A stretch of DNA of 64,000 nucleotides. Source: Verrucomicrobiia bacterium (GTDB lineage: Bacteria; Verrucomicrobiota; Verrucomicrobiia; Opitutales; Cerasicoccaceae). The stretch lies in contig JAUIHT010000002.1 of the NCBI GenBank assembly GCA_030432235.1, forward strand, positions 185,136 through 249,135, given 5' to 3'. The translations under genes were made by a program, and so were the position numbers. The notes under the pieces were generated by a model, which searched no databases, had not been told where the DNA came from, and was given only the letters and a program-made list of their open reading frames with translations. Positions 17,717 through 26,728 of the stretch are shown one piece after another. The number at the start of each line of letters is the position of its first letter. Positions within the stretch are counted from its first letter, which is position 1.

Positions 17717-19117
17717 TTAACGGCGATTGAAAAGAATCAGCAGGACCGGCGGCGTCAGGGAAAGTGCCAGCCCTGCGCCGAGGACGGCCAGGTAGCGCGT
17801 CTCAGTAATTTCGGTCAAGCTGGTGGGACGGAAAAAGCCGAAGGCGAACACGGTCAGGCAGGCGATCAAGCCGACCAGGCAAACAACGATCATACCCGGC
17901 GTGCCACCGGGTACGCGATAGGCACGGGGTTGCTCTGGGCGGGCATGTCGCAGGCGCCAGGCGGCGGCAAAGAGCAGGATGTACATCAGCACATAGAGTT
18001 GCACCAGTAGTGCGCTCAGCAGCCAGAAGACACTCTGCACGCCGGGAATAACCGTGAAGAAAATCGAGATAAGCGTCCCGGCGAAAGCCTGCGCATAGAG
18101 CATACCCGGAGCTATATCCCCTGCCCGATTACTGAGCTTCTTGGGCAGAAAGCCGTCACGGCCCGCCCGTGCCATGGAGATAGGCGTGCCCGCCATCCAA
18201 CCGGCGATTTCCCCGGTAGCGTCCAGCCACAGAGCCACCGCGAAGAAGGCCGGCACCCAACCCAGCATAGGATCGCTGGAAAAGACCACGTTGACCGCCT
18301 GGACCAGCCCGGCGGCGATATTGAGATCCTTCACCGGCACCAGAACAGCGATGGAGAGCGCCACGGGCACCAACAGGAGCACTGTCAGCAGAATGGCCAG
18401 CAGTGAGGCGCGCGGATAGGTCTTGTTGAGATTATGCACCTCGTCGGCACGTGCCCCCATCAGTTCGACCCCCGCGAAGATCATAATCGTCGAGATAGCA
18501 AAGCTGAGGTTCCCGGGCTGGCTTAAATCCGGCAGGAGCGTGGCGGGATCGAGCGACAGGTGCGAGGGCCGCCCGCTCACGACATAATACACGGCCAGGC
18601 CAATGAGTAACAGCCCCGGCAGGACGGTCCCGGCCAGCGAACCGACGATGCCAAGCCTCCCGGTGGCGTGGAGCCCGCGCGCGGTCAGACAAGTGGTCAG
18701 CCAGATAGTGCCCACGACCACCGCCACGACGAAGAGCTTGTCGTTGGCGAGTTTTTCCTGACCGAAGCCGATGGCCAGCATGGCGGCACTGCCGGTCAGG
18801 ATAACGGTCCAGAAGATGAGGTTCTGCTGCCATTGCAGCCACGTGGCCAGGAAGCCCCAACGCTTGCCAAAGGCCTCACTGACCCAAATGTAGACGCCCC
18901 CCTCGTGCGGCCAACCCGTAGCCAGCTCCGCCGCGACCATCCCCGCCGGCACGAGGAAGCAGGCCACAGCCAGGAGCAGGTAAAACAGCGCCCCCAGGCC
19001 GTAGGTGGCCAGTGGAGACAACCCGTGCAGGGTCGTAGTGATGCCGAACATCAACATCGCCAGCACAAACAGCCCCAGCGGACGCTTGCGGGCATGTGTC
19101 TGAATCATGGCGGCCAT
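17717..19117 (-). CDS. APC-superfamily amino acid permease
   Basis: A 466-residue inner-membrane protein with about 12 predicted helices. The early VAAELATGWPHEGGVYIWVS segment is the conserved TM2-TM3 loop of APC-type transporters, close to the glutamate/GABA antiporter group; CLTARGLHATGRLG and ELMGARADEVHNLNKTYPRA are also characteristic. It would import or exchange an amino acid or amine; the substrate cannot be read from sequence. It lies on the same strand as, and 57 bp upstream of, the lipoprotein gene, and is divergent from the exbB gene with a 100-bp gap that must contain both promoters. Confidence 0.88.
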   Translation of the reverse strand: MAAMIQTHARKRPLGLFVLAMLMFGITTTLHGLSPLATYGLGALFYLLLAVACFLVPAGMVAAELATGWPHEGGVYIWVSEAFGKRWGFLATWLQWQQNLIFWTVILTGSAAMLAIGFGQEKLANDKLFVVAVVVGTIWLTTCLTARGLHATGRLGIVGSLAGTVLPGLLLIGLAVYYVVSGRPSHLSLDPATLLPDLSQPGNLSFAISTIMIFAGVELMGARADEVHNLNKTYPRASLLAILLTVLLLVPVALSIAVLVPVKDLNIAAGLVQAVNVVFSSDPMLGWVPAFFAVALWLDATGEIAGWMAGTPISMARAGRDGFLPKKLSNRAGDIAPGMLYAQAFAGTLISIFFTVIPGVQSVFWLLSALLVQLYVLMYILLFAAAWRLRHARPEQPRAYRVPGGTPGMIVVCLVGLIACLTVFAFGFFRPTSLTEITETRYLAVLGAGLALSLTPPVLLILFNRR

Positions 19118-19217
19118 GTGTCATTTACTGTTCAAAGTCCTGACTGGTGTGTCGAGGGCATAGATAGCGTTTGACTGTAGCTTCCCTATCATGGTGCATA
19201 AGGTGATATTACATCAG

Positions 19218-20033
19218 ATGCTTGACCGATACTTACCCCGGAAACTTGCAGCCATTCTGAGGTTGCTGGTGATTCTGTGCGCCTTTGGCGCGCTGCACGT
19301 CCAGGCGCAGGAAGAAGAACCTGCCCCACCCGATAGCCCTGTGCTGGAGGAAATGGAGGACGCCGAAGGCGAGGAGACGCTGACCATCCCCGAGATTCCC
19401 CTGATGGAGCGCTTCGAGCAGGGCGGCCTGACGATGTACGTGCTTCTGGTCTTGTCCGTCATCATGGTGACCTTTGGTACGGAACGCCTCTTTAACCTGA
19501 GGCGTCAAACTATCGTACCGGCCGGACTGGCTGACGAGGCCCGCAAAGTCTGGGACCGGAATGACACCCAAAAGGTTATCGAACTGGCCGAGAAGAATCC
19601 CAGCGTACTCGCATCCGCCATCGAGCTCCTCGCCAAACATCCCGATGTCAGTCGGCGCGAAATATCCGAAATGGCCGGCGACGAAATTTCCCGCGTGATG
19701 CGCCGCCATCTGCAACGCGCCTACCCACTGGCAATCGTGGCGACCCTGGCTCCGCTCCTGGGCCTGCTGGGGACCGTGACCGGGATGATTGACGCCTTCG
19801 AGGTCGTCGCCATTGCCGGATCGTTGGGAGATGCCTCGCTGCTGGCGGCGGGGATCGCCAAGGCGCTGGTGACCACCGCCTTCGGCCTGATCGTTGCCAT
19901 CCCGTCTCTGGGCCTGTACCACCACTTCAGGGGCAAGACCCATGAGTTTGCCCTTCAGGTGGAGGAAGAAGCCGATGAGCTCATCAGCGAGTGGTTTCGC
20001 CCTCAGCCACTCTCGGGCGAGCAATCGTCTTAA
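19218..20033 (+). CDS. MotA/TolQ/ExbB proton-channel family protein
   Basis: About 271 residues: an N-terminal signal or anchor (LAAILRLLVILCAFGALHVQ), an acidic Glu/Pro linker, then the three-helix ExbB core. The first core helix is MYVLLVLSVIMVTFGTERLF, and the family signature appears as ATLAPLLGLLGTVTGMIDAF and GIAKALVTTAFGLIVAIPSL. ExbB-type subunits form the stator that converts proton flow into work on a TonB- or TolA-like partner. ATG 19218 is preferred because AAGGTGA precedes it; an ATG at 19191 in the same frame lacks such a site. It begins a tight four-gene operon. Confidence 0.9.
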   Translation: MLDRYLPRKLAAILRLLVILCAFGALHVQAQEEEPAPPDSPVLEEMEDAEGEETLTIPEIPLMERFEQGGLTMYVLLVLSVIMVTFGTERLFNLRRQTIVPAGLADEARKVWDRNDTQKVIELAEKNPSVLASAIELLAKHPDVSRREISEMAGDEISRVMRRHLQRAYPLAIVATLAPLLGLLGTVTGMIDAFEVVAIAGSLGDASLLAAGIAKALVTTAFGLIVAIPSLGLYHHFRGKTHEFALQVEEEADELISEWFRPQPLSGEQSS

Positions 20034-20054
20034 AAAGGGAAAGGAGCCGGAATC

Positions 20055-20471
20055 ATGAAGACAAACCTGCAAGACGAAGAGACCGTGGAAGTCGCCATGG
20101 CTCCCCTGATCGACTGCGTGTTCCTGCTGCTGATCTTCTTCCTCGTTGCCACCACTTTGAAAAAAATCGACGAGGAGCTGCCCCTGACGCTGCCCGAGGC
20201 CAAGACCAGCGTCGAGGTCCAGCAGCCGGAGGAATACATGGTGGTGTCCATCGACCAGGAGGGTAAGTACTATCTCGACGGTTCGCCGATCACCATCACC
20301 CTGCTCCAGCAGGGAGTCCGCGAACGCGCGCGTGACAACAAGGACCTGAAAGTCCGGGTCGATGCCCACGCCACAATTCCCTTCCAGAATGTGATGGAGA
20401 TACTCGACATGCTTCGCTTCGAGCAGCTTCACAACATCGGTGTAAAGACACGCACGGACAAATCGAAGTGA
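20055..20471 (+). CDS. ExbD/TolR family protein
   Basis: A 138-residue ExbD-type protein. The single membrane helix carries the proton-conducting Asp in VAMAPLIDCVFLLLIFFLVA, and the periplasmic domain ends in the typical RVDAHATIPFQNVMEILDML. It pairs with the ExbB-like subunit 21 bp upstream; an AAAGGGAAAGGAG ribosome site lies in the gap. The stop overlaps the GTG start of the next gene (GTGA), so the two are translationally coupled. Confidence 0.92.
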   Translation: MKTNLQDEETVEVAMAPLIDCVFLLLIFFLVATTLKKIDEELPLTLPEAKTSVEVQQPEEYMVVSIDQEGKYYLDGSPITITLLQQGVRERARDNKDLKVRVDAHATIPFQNVMEILDMLRFEQLHNIGVKTRTDKSK

Positions 20472-21634
20472 GAGCCAAGCGCAAAGATAATTCGCGTTTC
20501 TGGGCCATCTCAGTTGCGTTCCATGCCCTGCTCATCGGGCTGTTTTTCCTAACGCCCGTAGGCCAGCGAATCATCAAGCAGGAACGCCCGGTAAAGGCTG
20601 AAATCATTCGCAAGGATGAGGAGCTGGCCAAGGTCATCGACCAAATCCGGCAACTGGCTGTCGTCAGGCTGAAGGATCAGGTCGGCGTCCTGGACAGTGT
20701 CAGCGAGCAAATGGAAACGAACCTCGTGCATTCCGCGGAGCAGTACAGCGGTTTTATGGCCGGGCAAATCGCCGGTGTGGCTGAGCGGCTCAAGCAGAAT
20801 GCCGGGCAAACCCTTGCCTTGCAGGATGAACTGCTGCTTGCCGTTCGCAGCTTCGCGGAAAACCCGTCACCCGATGCGGATACACTCAACGCGTTGTTCG
20901 AGCCCAGCCGTCGCGAAATTGAAACCGGCCTGGAGGAGTTCCGCCGGGCGCTCCTGCTGATTGCCCCGGAGAACGAGCCGCTACTGCAGGAGCTCGACCA
21001 AGCCGGAGAGAGCCAATACGCCGCCTTCGGTTCCATCACGCAGGCAATCCACAACCGCACCGAGGAAATCAACCGTGGCAACCGGCTGGAAAAAGAAAAC
21101 CTGAAGATGGCAGACCTGGAGAAGGAAACCACCGATTTCGCCAAGCAATTGGAGCAGTTGCAGAAAGAGTATGCCGGCATTCAGGAAGAGGGCAATAAAG
21201 CCACGGATGCGCGCAAGGAAATCGAGAACACCATCCGGGATCTGAAGAAACAAGTCGCCGTAGCCAAAAAGGAAAAAACGGACAGGCAAGCCTTGGAAAA
21301 GGAGCTTCAGCGAGCCGAGCGCGACCTCCAAAAACAGAAGCAGGAGCTCAAGAGGATCGATAACCAGCGCCAAAAGGCCCGCAACACCATCGGTTACCTT
21401 GAGCGCAAGATTAAGCAACTGGACACACAGCGGCAAAGACTGGCCGATATCATTGCCCAGTTGGAGGAATATATCCCGACTGATATTGCCGACCGTAAGA
21501 CCGCCATCGTCGAAGCCGTGAGGCAGCAGAAGGAAGCCGCCGCTCAGCAAAAGAAGGCGTATGCAAACCTGCTCGCCGTAATCGACAACAAAGAGCCCCT
21601 TTCCGGGACAGCGCAGGAGGAGGGTCAGCCATGA
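20468..21634 (+). CDS. Membrane-anchored coiled-coil protein, TonB/TolA-position partner
   Basis: A 388-residue protein starting at a GTG that overlaps the exbD stop. One N-terminal helix (FWAISVAFHALLIGLFFLTP) matches the TonB/TolA-type anchor that contacts ExbB/ExbD, but instead of a Pro-rich linker the rest is a long helical periplasmic region. Residues about 215-370 form a near-continuous coiled coil (LKMADLEKETTDFAKQLEQL, KKQVAVAKKEKTDRQALEKE). No TonB C-terminal domain is visible. It may transmit force across the periplasm in place of TonB. Its stop overlaps the next start by ATGA. Confidence 0.75.
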   Translation: MRAKRKDNSRFWAISVAFHALLIGLFFLTPVGQRIIKQERPVKAEIIRKDEELAKVIDQIRQLAVVRLKDQVGVLDSVSEQMETNLVHSAEQYSGFMAGQIAGVAERLKQNAGQTLALQDELLLAVRSFAENPSPDADTLNALFEPSRREIETGLEEFRRALLLIAPENEPLLQELDQAGESQYAAFGSITQAIHNRTEEINRGNRLEKENLKMADLEKETTDFAKQLEQLQKEYAGIQEEGNKATDARKEIENTIRDLKKQVAVAKKEKTDRQALEKELQRAERDLQKQKQELKRIDNQRQKARNTIGYLERKIKQLDTQRQRLADIIAQLEEYIPTDIADRKTAIVEAVRQQKEAAAQQKKAYANLLAVIDNKEPLSGTAQEEGQP

Positions 21635-22845
21635 GCCTTCGATTCTCCCAGTGGGTTAGCCTTGTGGCCATTTTCTCAATGGCAGCCTCTGCCAAGGGCC
21701 AGGAGACCTCTTTGCCCGCGGACCTCTCGCCGGCGGAGTTGCAGGCGATCCTCCTGAACGAAGACGCGACCATCGTCGATTGCTATGATGCCGCCGTGGC
21801 TTATCTGGAAAAAGTCTGCGAGGACTACCGCCGCATCCGTGCGGCCGAACTGGCGAAAAAACGCGACATCGCCTATCAGGAGGCCTACGCCAACGTCCAG
21901 TCCGTCATGCCGGTCCTACAGCCCATTGACCGGAAAATCCTCCTCAAACGCATTACCGATCCCGAGGAAATCACCGCGCACAAACAAGCGGTGGAAAAGG
22001 TCGAGGCCGAGGTGAGCAACATGGTGGAGCTAGCCCTGCGCCTGCTCGAGGAAATCCAGGAGCAGCAGGAGCCGCCGCCGGTCGAAGTCGAGGTCGTCGA
22101 GACGATGGAGCACGCTGCGGGTAATGACTCACTGGTGGAAGAAACGACCACCCAGCAGGTCGAACTGGAGGTAAAAGCACGGGAGAACGCCGATCAGCGG
22201 GCCGTAGACGTCAGCCAGGAAATGCGCGCGGTCATGTCCGCGCCGATCACACAATCGCGTGAAGCCCTACAGGGGGCAAAGCTGGATGCCCAGCAAATGC
22301 AGAACTTGAGAATCAACCTCGATGAGGTGGGCTACAGCCGCACGGTTACGACTTACGGCGGCGAGGAGATGCAGTGGATGTTCGTGGACACCTGGTACAC
22401 CATCGGCCCCTTCCCCAACCCAAGCCGCATCAATATCAACACGAAATTCCCGCCTGAAACGGTGGTCAATCTCAGCGCCACCTACCCCGGCAAGGGCGGG
22501 CGCATGGTCGGCTGGGAGTTCCTGCAGGGCGTTGACAGGCTCGACAGGCCGATGATGTCCCCGCACCACGCCGAGGATTACGCCATCTACTACGCCTACA
22601 CCGAACTGTGGTTCGAGGAGGACGCGGACCTCTGGATTGCCATCGGCTCGGACGACAAGGCCAACGTGTGGGTCAACGACCTGCCCGTCTGGATCAGCGG
22701 CGACCAGTTGAAAGTCTGGCGCGTCGACGAAGGCTTCCGGAAAGTCTTCTTCAAAAAAGGCCTCAACCGCATCCTCTACCGGGTCGAGAACGGCTGGCAT
22801 ACCATGGGCTTTTCACTGGGCATTCAGGTACAGAAGCCCGAATAA
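21631..22845 (+). CDS. Secreted protein with C-terminal PA14/galactose-binding-like domain
   Basis: A 404-residue exported protein (signal peptide MSLRFSQWVSLVAIFSMAAS, cut after AKG). Residues about 30-200 are helical and acidic with Gln/Glu-rich segments. The C-terminal 180 residues form a beta-sandwich-like domain: WYTIGPFPNP, LWIAIGSDDKANVWVNDLPV, and KKGLNRILYRVENGWHTMGF. That pattern recurs in carbohydrate-binding modules attached to planctomycete and verrucomicrobial enzymes. As last gene of the exb operon it could be the load or the outer partner of the energised coiled-coil protein (inference). Confidence 0.75.
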   Translation: MSLRFSQWVSLVAIFSMAASAKGQETSLPADLSPAELQAILLNEDATIVDCYDAAVAYLEKVCEDYRRIRAAELAKKRDIAYQEAYANVQSVMPVLQPIDRKILLKRITDPEEITAHKQAVEKVEAEVSNMVELALRLLEEIQEQQEPPPVEVEVVETMEHAAGNDSLVEETTTQQVELEVKARENADQRAVDVSQEMRAVMSAPITQSREALQGAKLDAQQMQNLRINLDEVGYSRTVTTYGGEEMQWMFVDTWYTIGPFPNPSRININTKFPPETVVNLSATYPGKGGRMVGWEFLQGVDRLDRPMMSPHHAEDYAIYYAYTELWFEEDADLWIAIGSDDKANVWVNDLPVWISGDQLKVWRVDEGFRKVFFKKGLNRILYRVENGWHTMGFSLGIQVQKPE

Positions 22846-22859
22846 CCCCCGACCCCGGG

Positions 22860-22890
22860 CACAAAAAAGCTCCCGGAGTACGGGAGCTTG
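22860..22890 (-). terminator. Rho-independent terminator for rpsP
   Basis: Perfect 9-bp stem AAGCTCCCG / CGGGAGCTT with a 5-nt loop; on the minus strand it is followed by TTTTTTGTG. It lies 21 bp past the rpsP stop, and the A-run on the other side may also help end the convergent exb operon. Confidence 0.9.
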
Positions 22891-22910
22891 GTAAAGCCTG
22901 GGCAACTAGC

Positions 22911-23183
22911 TTAGGCGCTGGCAGCCTCGGCGGGTGCCTCGCGGCGGGCGCGGTTGATGAGCGTCCGGGCGGTGTCGGTGGGCTTGGCGCCCTGGCTCAC
23001 CCAGTAGTCGACGCGGTCGAGCTTGAACTTGTACTCGACTTCCTGGCCGCGGGCCTTGGGGCTGTAGTGGCCGAGCACTTCGACGTGGCGGCCGTCGCGG
23101 CGCGCGGTGGACTCAGCTACGACCATGCGATAGACGGGCGTATGTGCTGCGCCAAAACGTTGGAGACGGATTTTAAGGGCCAT
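22911..23183 (-). CDS. rpsP: 30S ribosomal protein S16
   Basis: A 90-residue S16: MALKIRLQRFGAAHTPVYRM, VVAESTARRDGRHVEVLGHY and the later VDYWVSQGAKPTDTARTLIN are all diagnostic. It binds 16S rRNA in the 30S body. The start at 23183 (MALKIR) removes 23 upstream codons that are non-coding. The usual bacterial neighbours (rimM, trmD, rplS) are absent; rpsP stands alone with its own terminator. The C-terminus has an Ala-rich extension (REAPAEAASA). Confidence 0.97.
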   Translation of the reverse strand: MALKIRLQRFGAAHTPVYRMVVAESTARRDGRHVEVLGHYSPKARGQEVEYKFKLDRVDYWVSQGAKPTDTARTLINRARREAPAEAASA

Positions 23184-23335
23184 GAATGGATTCGTTACGG
23201 TTGGGAATGTGAAAAAGCGGAAGAGAAAACCTGTTTCAGGGGGCGCTGTCAAGAACCTATCTGAAAATTGTCGTAGGGGGCAAGACTACCGCCTTTCTCT
23301 TGGCAGAGAGGTGCGAACCGGCTTGAATGGTCCGC

Positions 23336-24625
23336 ATGAAGCCTGCTGCTGCTCATATCCCGGCCAATGTCTATGCCTGGCTGGTCTGGGGCGTAGGCGG
23401 GTTGTTCGTGCTTTACCAGTTCCTGCTCCAGGTCTCCACCAGCGTGATGAGCGAGGAGCTGGTGCGCGATCTCGTCCTCGACGAGAACGGCCTGGGCGCG
23501 GTTTCCTCCAGCTTCTACTACAGCTATCTCCTGCTGCAAATCCCCGCCGGGCTCCTGGTGGGGCGCTTCGGACCGCGCACGGTCATGACGCTCGGTCTGG
23601 GCGGCGCGGCGCTGGCATCGCTGATTTTCGGCTTCTCTCACGATATCCACGTAGCCGAGGCCAGCCGTATGCTGATGGGCATTTCGGCGGCCCCGGCGGT
23701 CGTCAGCACCCTGACGCTCGCGGCGCGGTGGTTCAGCCCGGCGAAATTCGCCCTGCTGGCGGGCCTGACGGAGATGCTCGGCGTCGTCGGGGGCGCTATC
23801 GGGCAGGAGGTCCTCGGGGGCGTGGTTCACCTGTTGGGCTGGCGCGAGGCCATGCTGGTCTGTACGGCTGTAGGCGGGCTGTTGGCTCTGATAGCCTGGT
23901 GGACGGTAAAAAACAACCCCGACTCCCCGCCACCGGGCGTATCCCGGGAGGACTCCCCCAAGCTCCGCGAGGGCCTGGCCAGCCTGAAAAAGATGCTGCG
24001 CCATTGGCAACTGTGGCTCAACGGCATCATCTGCGGGCTGGTTTTCACGGCCCTGGGCGCTTTCGCCCTGCTCTGGGGTGTGCCCTACCTGCAACTGCGC
24101 CTGGACGCCAACCTGCCCGCGGCGGCCTTCGCCAGCTCCCTGATGTTCTGGGGGGCGGTGCCGGGGCTGCCGTTCTTCGGCTGGCTGTCGGGGAAAATCG
24201 GGCGGCGCAAGCTCCCCATCCTTGTCGGCACTGTGCTGAGCCTCGTCCTGCTCCTGGCACTGCTTTTTTTGCCCAAACTGGGCTACTGGCCGGCCTGCGG
24301 GCTGATTTTCGCCATCGGCTTCACCCAATCGTGCTACGTCATCGGCTTCGCCATTGCCGGGGATATCACGCCGCACCGCAGCCACGGCACGGCCATGGCC
24401 CTGACCAACATGCTCAGCCTGGTCGTCAGCGGCTGGCTGCTCCAACCGGTCATCGGCTGGCTGCTGGATCTTCAGGTCAAAAGCAGTCTGATCTCGGCCT
24501 ATGGCCACGCCCTCGACGCCGAGGCGTACCGCAACGCCCTGCTGCTGATGCCTGCCAGTCTGGTGCTGGCCCTGGTGCTCCTGTTTTTCCTCAAGGAGAC
24601 CCACTGCAGCGGCGTGGAAGCGTAA
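23336..24625 (+). CDS. MFS transporter
   Basis: About 429 residues and 12 predicted helices in the inner membrane. The family's loop 2-3 signature reads GLLVGRFGPRTVM, and the corresponding repeat in the second half is WLSGKIGRRKLPI. ITPHRSHGTAMALTNMLSLV in helix 10-11 resembles the oxalate/phthalate-type and related drug or anion transporters. The substrate is not identifiable. ATG 23336 is chosen over the GTG at 23327. It is read in the same direction as nadC 64 bp downstream, which may be a separate unit. Confidence 0.85.
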   Translation: MKPAAAHIPANVYAWLVWGVGGLFVLYQFLLQVSTSVMSEELVRDLVLDENGLGAVSSSFYYSYLLLQIPAGLLVGRFGPRTVMTLGLGGAALASLIFGFSHDIHVAEASRMLMGISAAPAVVSTLTLAARWFSPAKFALLAGLTEMLGVVGGAIGQEVLGGVVHLLGWREAMLVCTAVGGLLALIAWWTVKNNPDSPPPGVSREDSPKLREGLASLKKMLRHWQLWLNGIICGLVFTALGAFALLWGVPYLQLRLDANLPAAAFASSLMFWGAVPGLPFFGWLSGKIGRRKLPILVGTVLSLVLLLALLFLPKLGYWPACGLIFAIGFTQSCYVIGFAIAGDITPHRSHGTAMALTNMLSLVVSGWLLQPVIGWLLDLQVKSSLISAYGHALDAEAYRNALLLMPASLVLALVLLFFLKETHCSGVEA

Positions 24626-24689
24626 ACTGCTCTGCAGGAAGGCATTTTATTGAGTTGCCCCGGCGCACGCAGAGCGAATTTATAGTAGG

Positions 24690-25634
24690 GTGAAAACTAC
24701 CGTGGGCAAACCCGAACAGTTCCGCGAGCACCTCTTTCGCCGCTTGAAATGGGAAGAACTCGACCCGGAGTACCTCCGGCAGCTCGTGGCCTTGGCCCGT
24801 GCCGAGGACCTCGAGGGCGCCGGGCTGCAAGCCGCCCCGTCCAGTCCCCGCGATGCCACCACCGAGTCCGTCGCGGGCGATGCCAAGGGGCGGGCCAAGC
24901 TGGTCGCGCGCGTATCGCTGACCACCTGCGGGCTGGGACTGGTTCCCCTCGTACTGGAAGCCTACGGGGATAACTGCAACTGGTCGCCCGCCGTCGCCGA
25001 CGGCCATGAGGCAGCCAAGGGGGATGTCCTGGGCACTATTTCCGGTCCGGCCAGCGCCATTTTGCAGGCGGAGCGCATCCTGCTGAACTTCCTGCAACAC
25101 CTCAGCGGCATCGCCACGCACACGGCGGGCTACGTCAACGCCCTGGGCTGGAGCCAGACGCGCCTGCTCGACACCCGCAAGACCACCCCCGGCCTGCGCA
25201 TGCTGGAAAAGTACGCCGTGGCCTGCGGAGGCGGCTGGAATCACCGCCTGGGCCTCTTCGACCGTGTCATGCTCAAGGACAACCACCTCGCCGCCACCGG
25301 AGCCGCGCAGGGGGCGAATCTGGCCGAGGCCATCCGCCTGGCCCGACGCCGCAACCCCAACCTCGCCATCGAGGTGGAGGTCGACGCCCTCACGCAGATC
25401 GCACCCGTTCTGGAAGCCGGGGCGGACGTCATCCTGCTGGACAACTTTTCCACCCCCGATCTGGCCGAGGCCGTCTCCCTCATCGGTGAGGCCGCCTACA
25501 CCGAGGCCTCCGGGGGCATTACCCGCGAGCGTCTGCCGGAGCTGGCCGGGCTGGGGCTGGACTTCATTTCCTGCGGCGCACTCATCCACCACAGCGCCTG
25601 GGCCGACATCGGGCTGGATTGGAGCGATTCATGA
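24690..25634 (+). CDS. nadC: Nicotinate-nucleotide pyrophosphorylase (quinolinate phosphoribosyltransferase)
   Basis: De novo NAD synthesis enzyme converting quinolinate and PRPP to nicotinate mononucleotide. The 314 residues carry the conserved NFLQHLSGIATHT, LDTRKTTPGLRMLEKYAVAC, NHRLGLFDRVMLKDNHLA and IEVEVDALTQ elements with the substrate-binding Arg, Lys and His residues of the family. The start is a GTG. The stop overlaps the birA start (ATGA), and birA is followed by coaX, so three cofactor genes (NAD, biotin, CoA) are grouped. No nadA or nadB is in the window. Confidence 0.95.
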   Translation: MKTTVGKPEQFREHLFRRLKWEELDPEYLRQLVALARAEDLEGAGLQAAPSSPRDATTESVAGDAKGRAKLVARVSLTTCGLGLVPLVLEAYGDNCNWSPAVADGHEAAKGDVLGTISGPASAILQAERILLNFLQHLSGIATHTAGYVNALGWSQTRLLDTRKTTPGLRMLEKYAVACGGGWNHRLGLFDRVMLKDNHLAATGAAQGANLAEAIRLARRRNPNLAIEVEVDALTQIAPVLEAGADVILLDNFSTPDLAEAVSLIGEAAYTEASGGITRERLPELAGLGLDFISCGALIHHSAWADIGLDWSDS

Positions 25635-26626
25635 ACCGCGAAATCGACAGCCTCATCCTCGCTACCCTGTTGAAAGCGCAGCCAGACTTCGCCTCGGGCA
25701 ACGCCCTGGCCGAGGACCTCGGCGTGTCACGCGTCAGCATCTGGTCTCACGTGGACCAGTTGAAAAAGGAAGGCATCGAAATCGAGGCCATCCGCAACCG
25801 CGGCTACCGGCTCAAGGCGCTCCCCAAGGAGCTGCACCCCGCCCTGCTGGAAGCCTTCCTCTGGAAGGAGCGCGTGGCCTCGGAGTTTCGCTTTTTCGAA
25901 AGCATCGACAGCACCAACAGCGAGGCCGAGCGCGAGCTGGCCGACGGCTGCCCCACCCCGCTGGTCATCGCCGCCGGGCGCCAGACCAAAGGCCGCGGAC
26001 GCCTGGGCCGCCAGTGGTTCAGCGAAGACCGCGGCAACCTTTACCTCAGCTACGTCTTCCGGCCGCACCTGGCCCCTACGCGCATGCAGCGCTTCACGCT
26101 GTGGTTCGGGCTCTGTCTCTGCGCCGAGCTCAACGACGCGCACGGGCTGCCCGTCATGATGAAGTGGCCCAACGACCTTCTCTGCGACGGGCGCAAGATT
26201 GCGGGTATCCTCACCGAGGCGCGCGTCGACGCCGACCGCACCCGCGACCTCGTGCTGGGCTGCGGCATCAACGTCAACAGCGACCCCGAGTCCTGGCCCG
26301 AGGAAATCCGCAACCGCGCCACCTCCCTGCAGCGCGTCCACGGGCAGCCGCTCGAGGTCCACACGCTCGCAGCCGGGCTCATCCGCAAGGGGCTAGAAGC
26401 CTACGACGCCTTCGTCGCCGGGGAGCACGAACGTGAATTCGAAAAGCTCTGGCAGCGCTTCAACGTCCTCGACGGCGCCGAGGTCACCGTCACCGCCGTA
26501 CAGGGGGACATCACCGGCGTCGTGGACGGCATCGACACCTACGGCGCGCTCAAGCTCCGCCTGCCCAGCGGCGAGGAAAAAAGCTTCCAGGCCGGCGACG
26601 TCACCCTGAGCGGCCAGCGGGGCTGA
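25631..26626 (+). CDS. birA: Biotin-[acetyl-CoA carboxylase] ligase with N-terminal winged helix
   Basis: A 331-residue bifunctional-type BirA. The N-terminal winged-helix DNA-binding domain (ALAEDLGVSRVSIWSHVDQL ... AIRNRGYRL, residues 1-62) precedes the ligase core with the biotinyl-adenylate loop GRGRLGRQW and the KWPNDLLCDGRKIAGILTEA motif; a C-terminal SH3-like domain ends the protein. It attaches biotin to acyl-CoA carboxylases and may also repress biotin genes. ATG 25631 overlaps the nadC stop, so translation is coupled. Confidence 0.96.
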   Translation: MNREIDSLILATLLKAQPDFASGNALAEDLGVSRVSIWSHVDQLKKEGIEIEAIRNRGYRLKALPKELHPALLEAFLWKERVASEFRFFESIDSTNSEAERELADGCPTPLVIAAGRQTKGRGRLGRQWFSEDRGNLYLSYVFRPHLAPTRMQRFTLWFGLCLCAELNDAHGLPVMMKWPNDLLCDGRKIAGILTEARVDADRTRDLVLGCGINVNSDPESWPEEIRNRATSLQRVHGQPLEVHTLAAGLIRKGLEAYDAFVAGEHEREFEKLWQRFNVLDGAEVTVTAVQGDITGVVDGIDTYGALKLRLPSGEEKSFQAGDVTLSGQRG

Positions 26627-26659
26627 CGCACAACCTGGGGCTACGCGCCCCAGACCCGC

Positions 26660-26683
26660 GGTGCGTGACCGCACAGGACAATG
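26660..26683 (+). repeat. Dispersed hairpin repeat, copy 3
   Basis: GTGCGTGACCGCAC followed by AGGACAATG, 33 bp after the birA stop and in birA orientation. A short stem GGGGC/GCCCC (about 26638-26652) precedes it. Confidence 0.75.
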
Positions 26684-26728
26684 TGGTGCAAGCCCCTTCT
26701 GTGCCGCATCGCGTTTCGCTATTTACTC

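Noticed and set aside
19233..20432. 399-codon minus-strand open frame across the exbB-exbD genes
   Set aside because: Antisense shadow: the plus strand carries clear ExbB and ExbD motifs with a ribosome site between them.
20030..22845. Classical Tol-Pal locus
   Set aside because: No TolB propeller or Pal lipoprotein follows; the third protein lacks a TolA domain III, so the tol gene names are not used.
23249..24604. 451-codon minus-strand open frame opposite the MFS transporter
   Set aside because: Gln/Arg/Gly-rich antisense composition; the plus strand shows 12 membrane helices and MFS signature loops.
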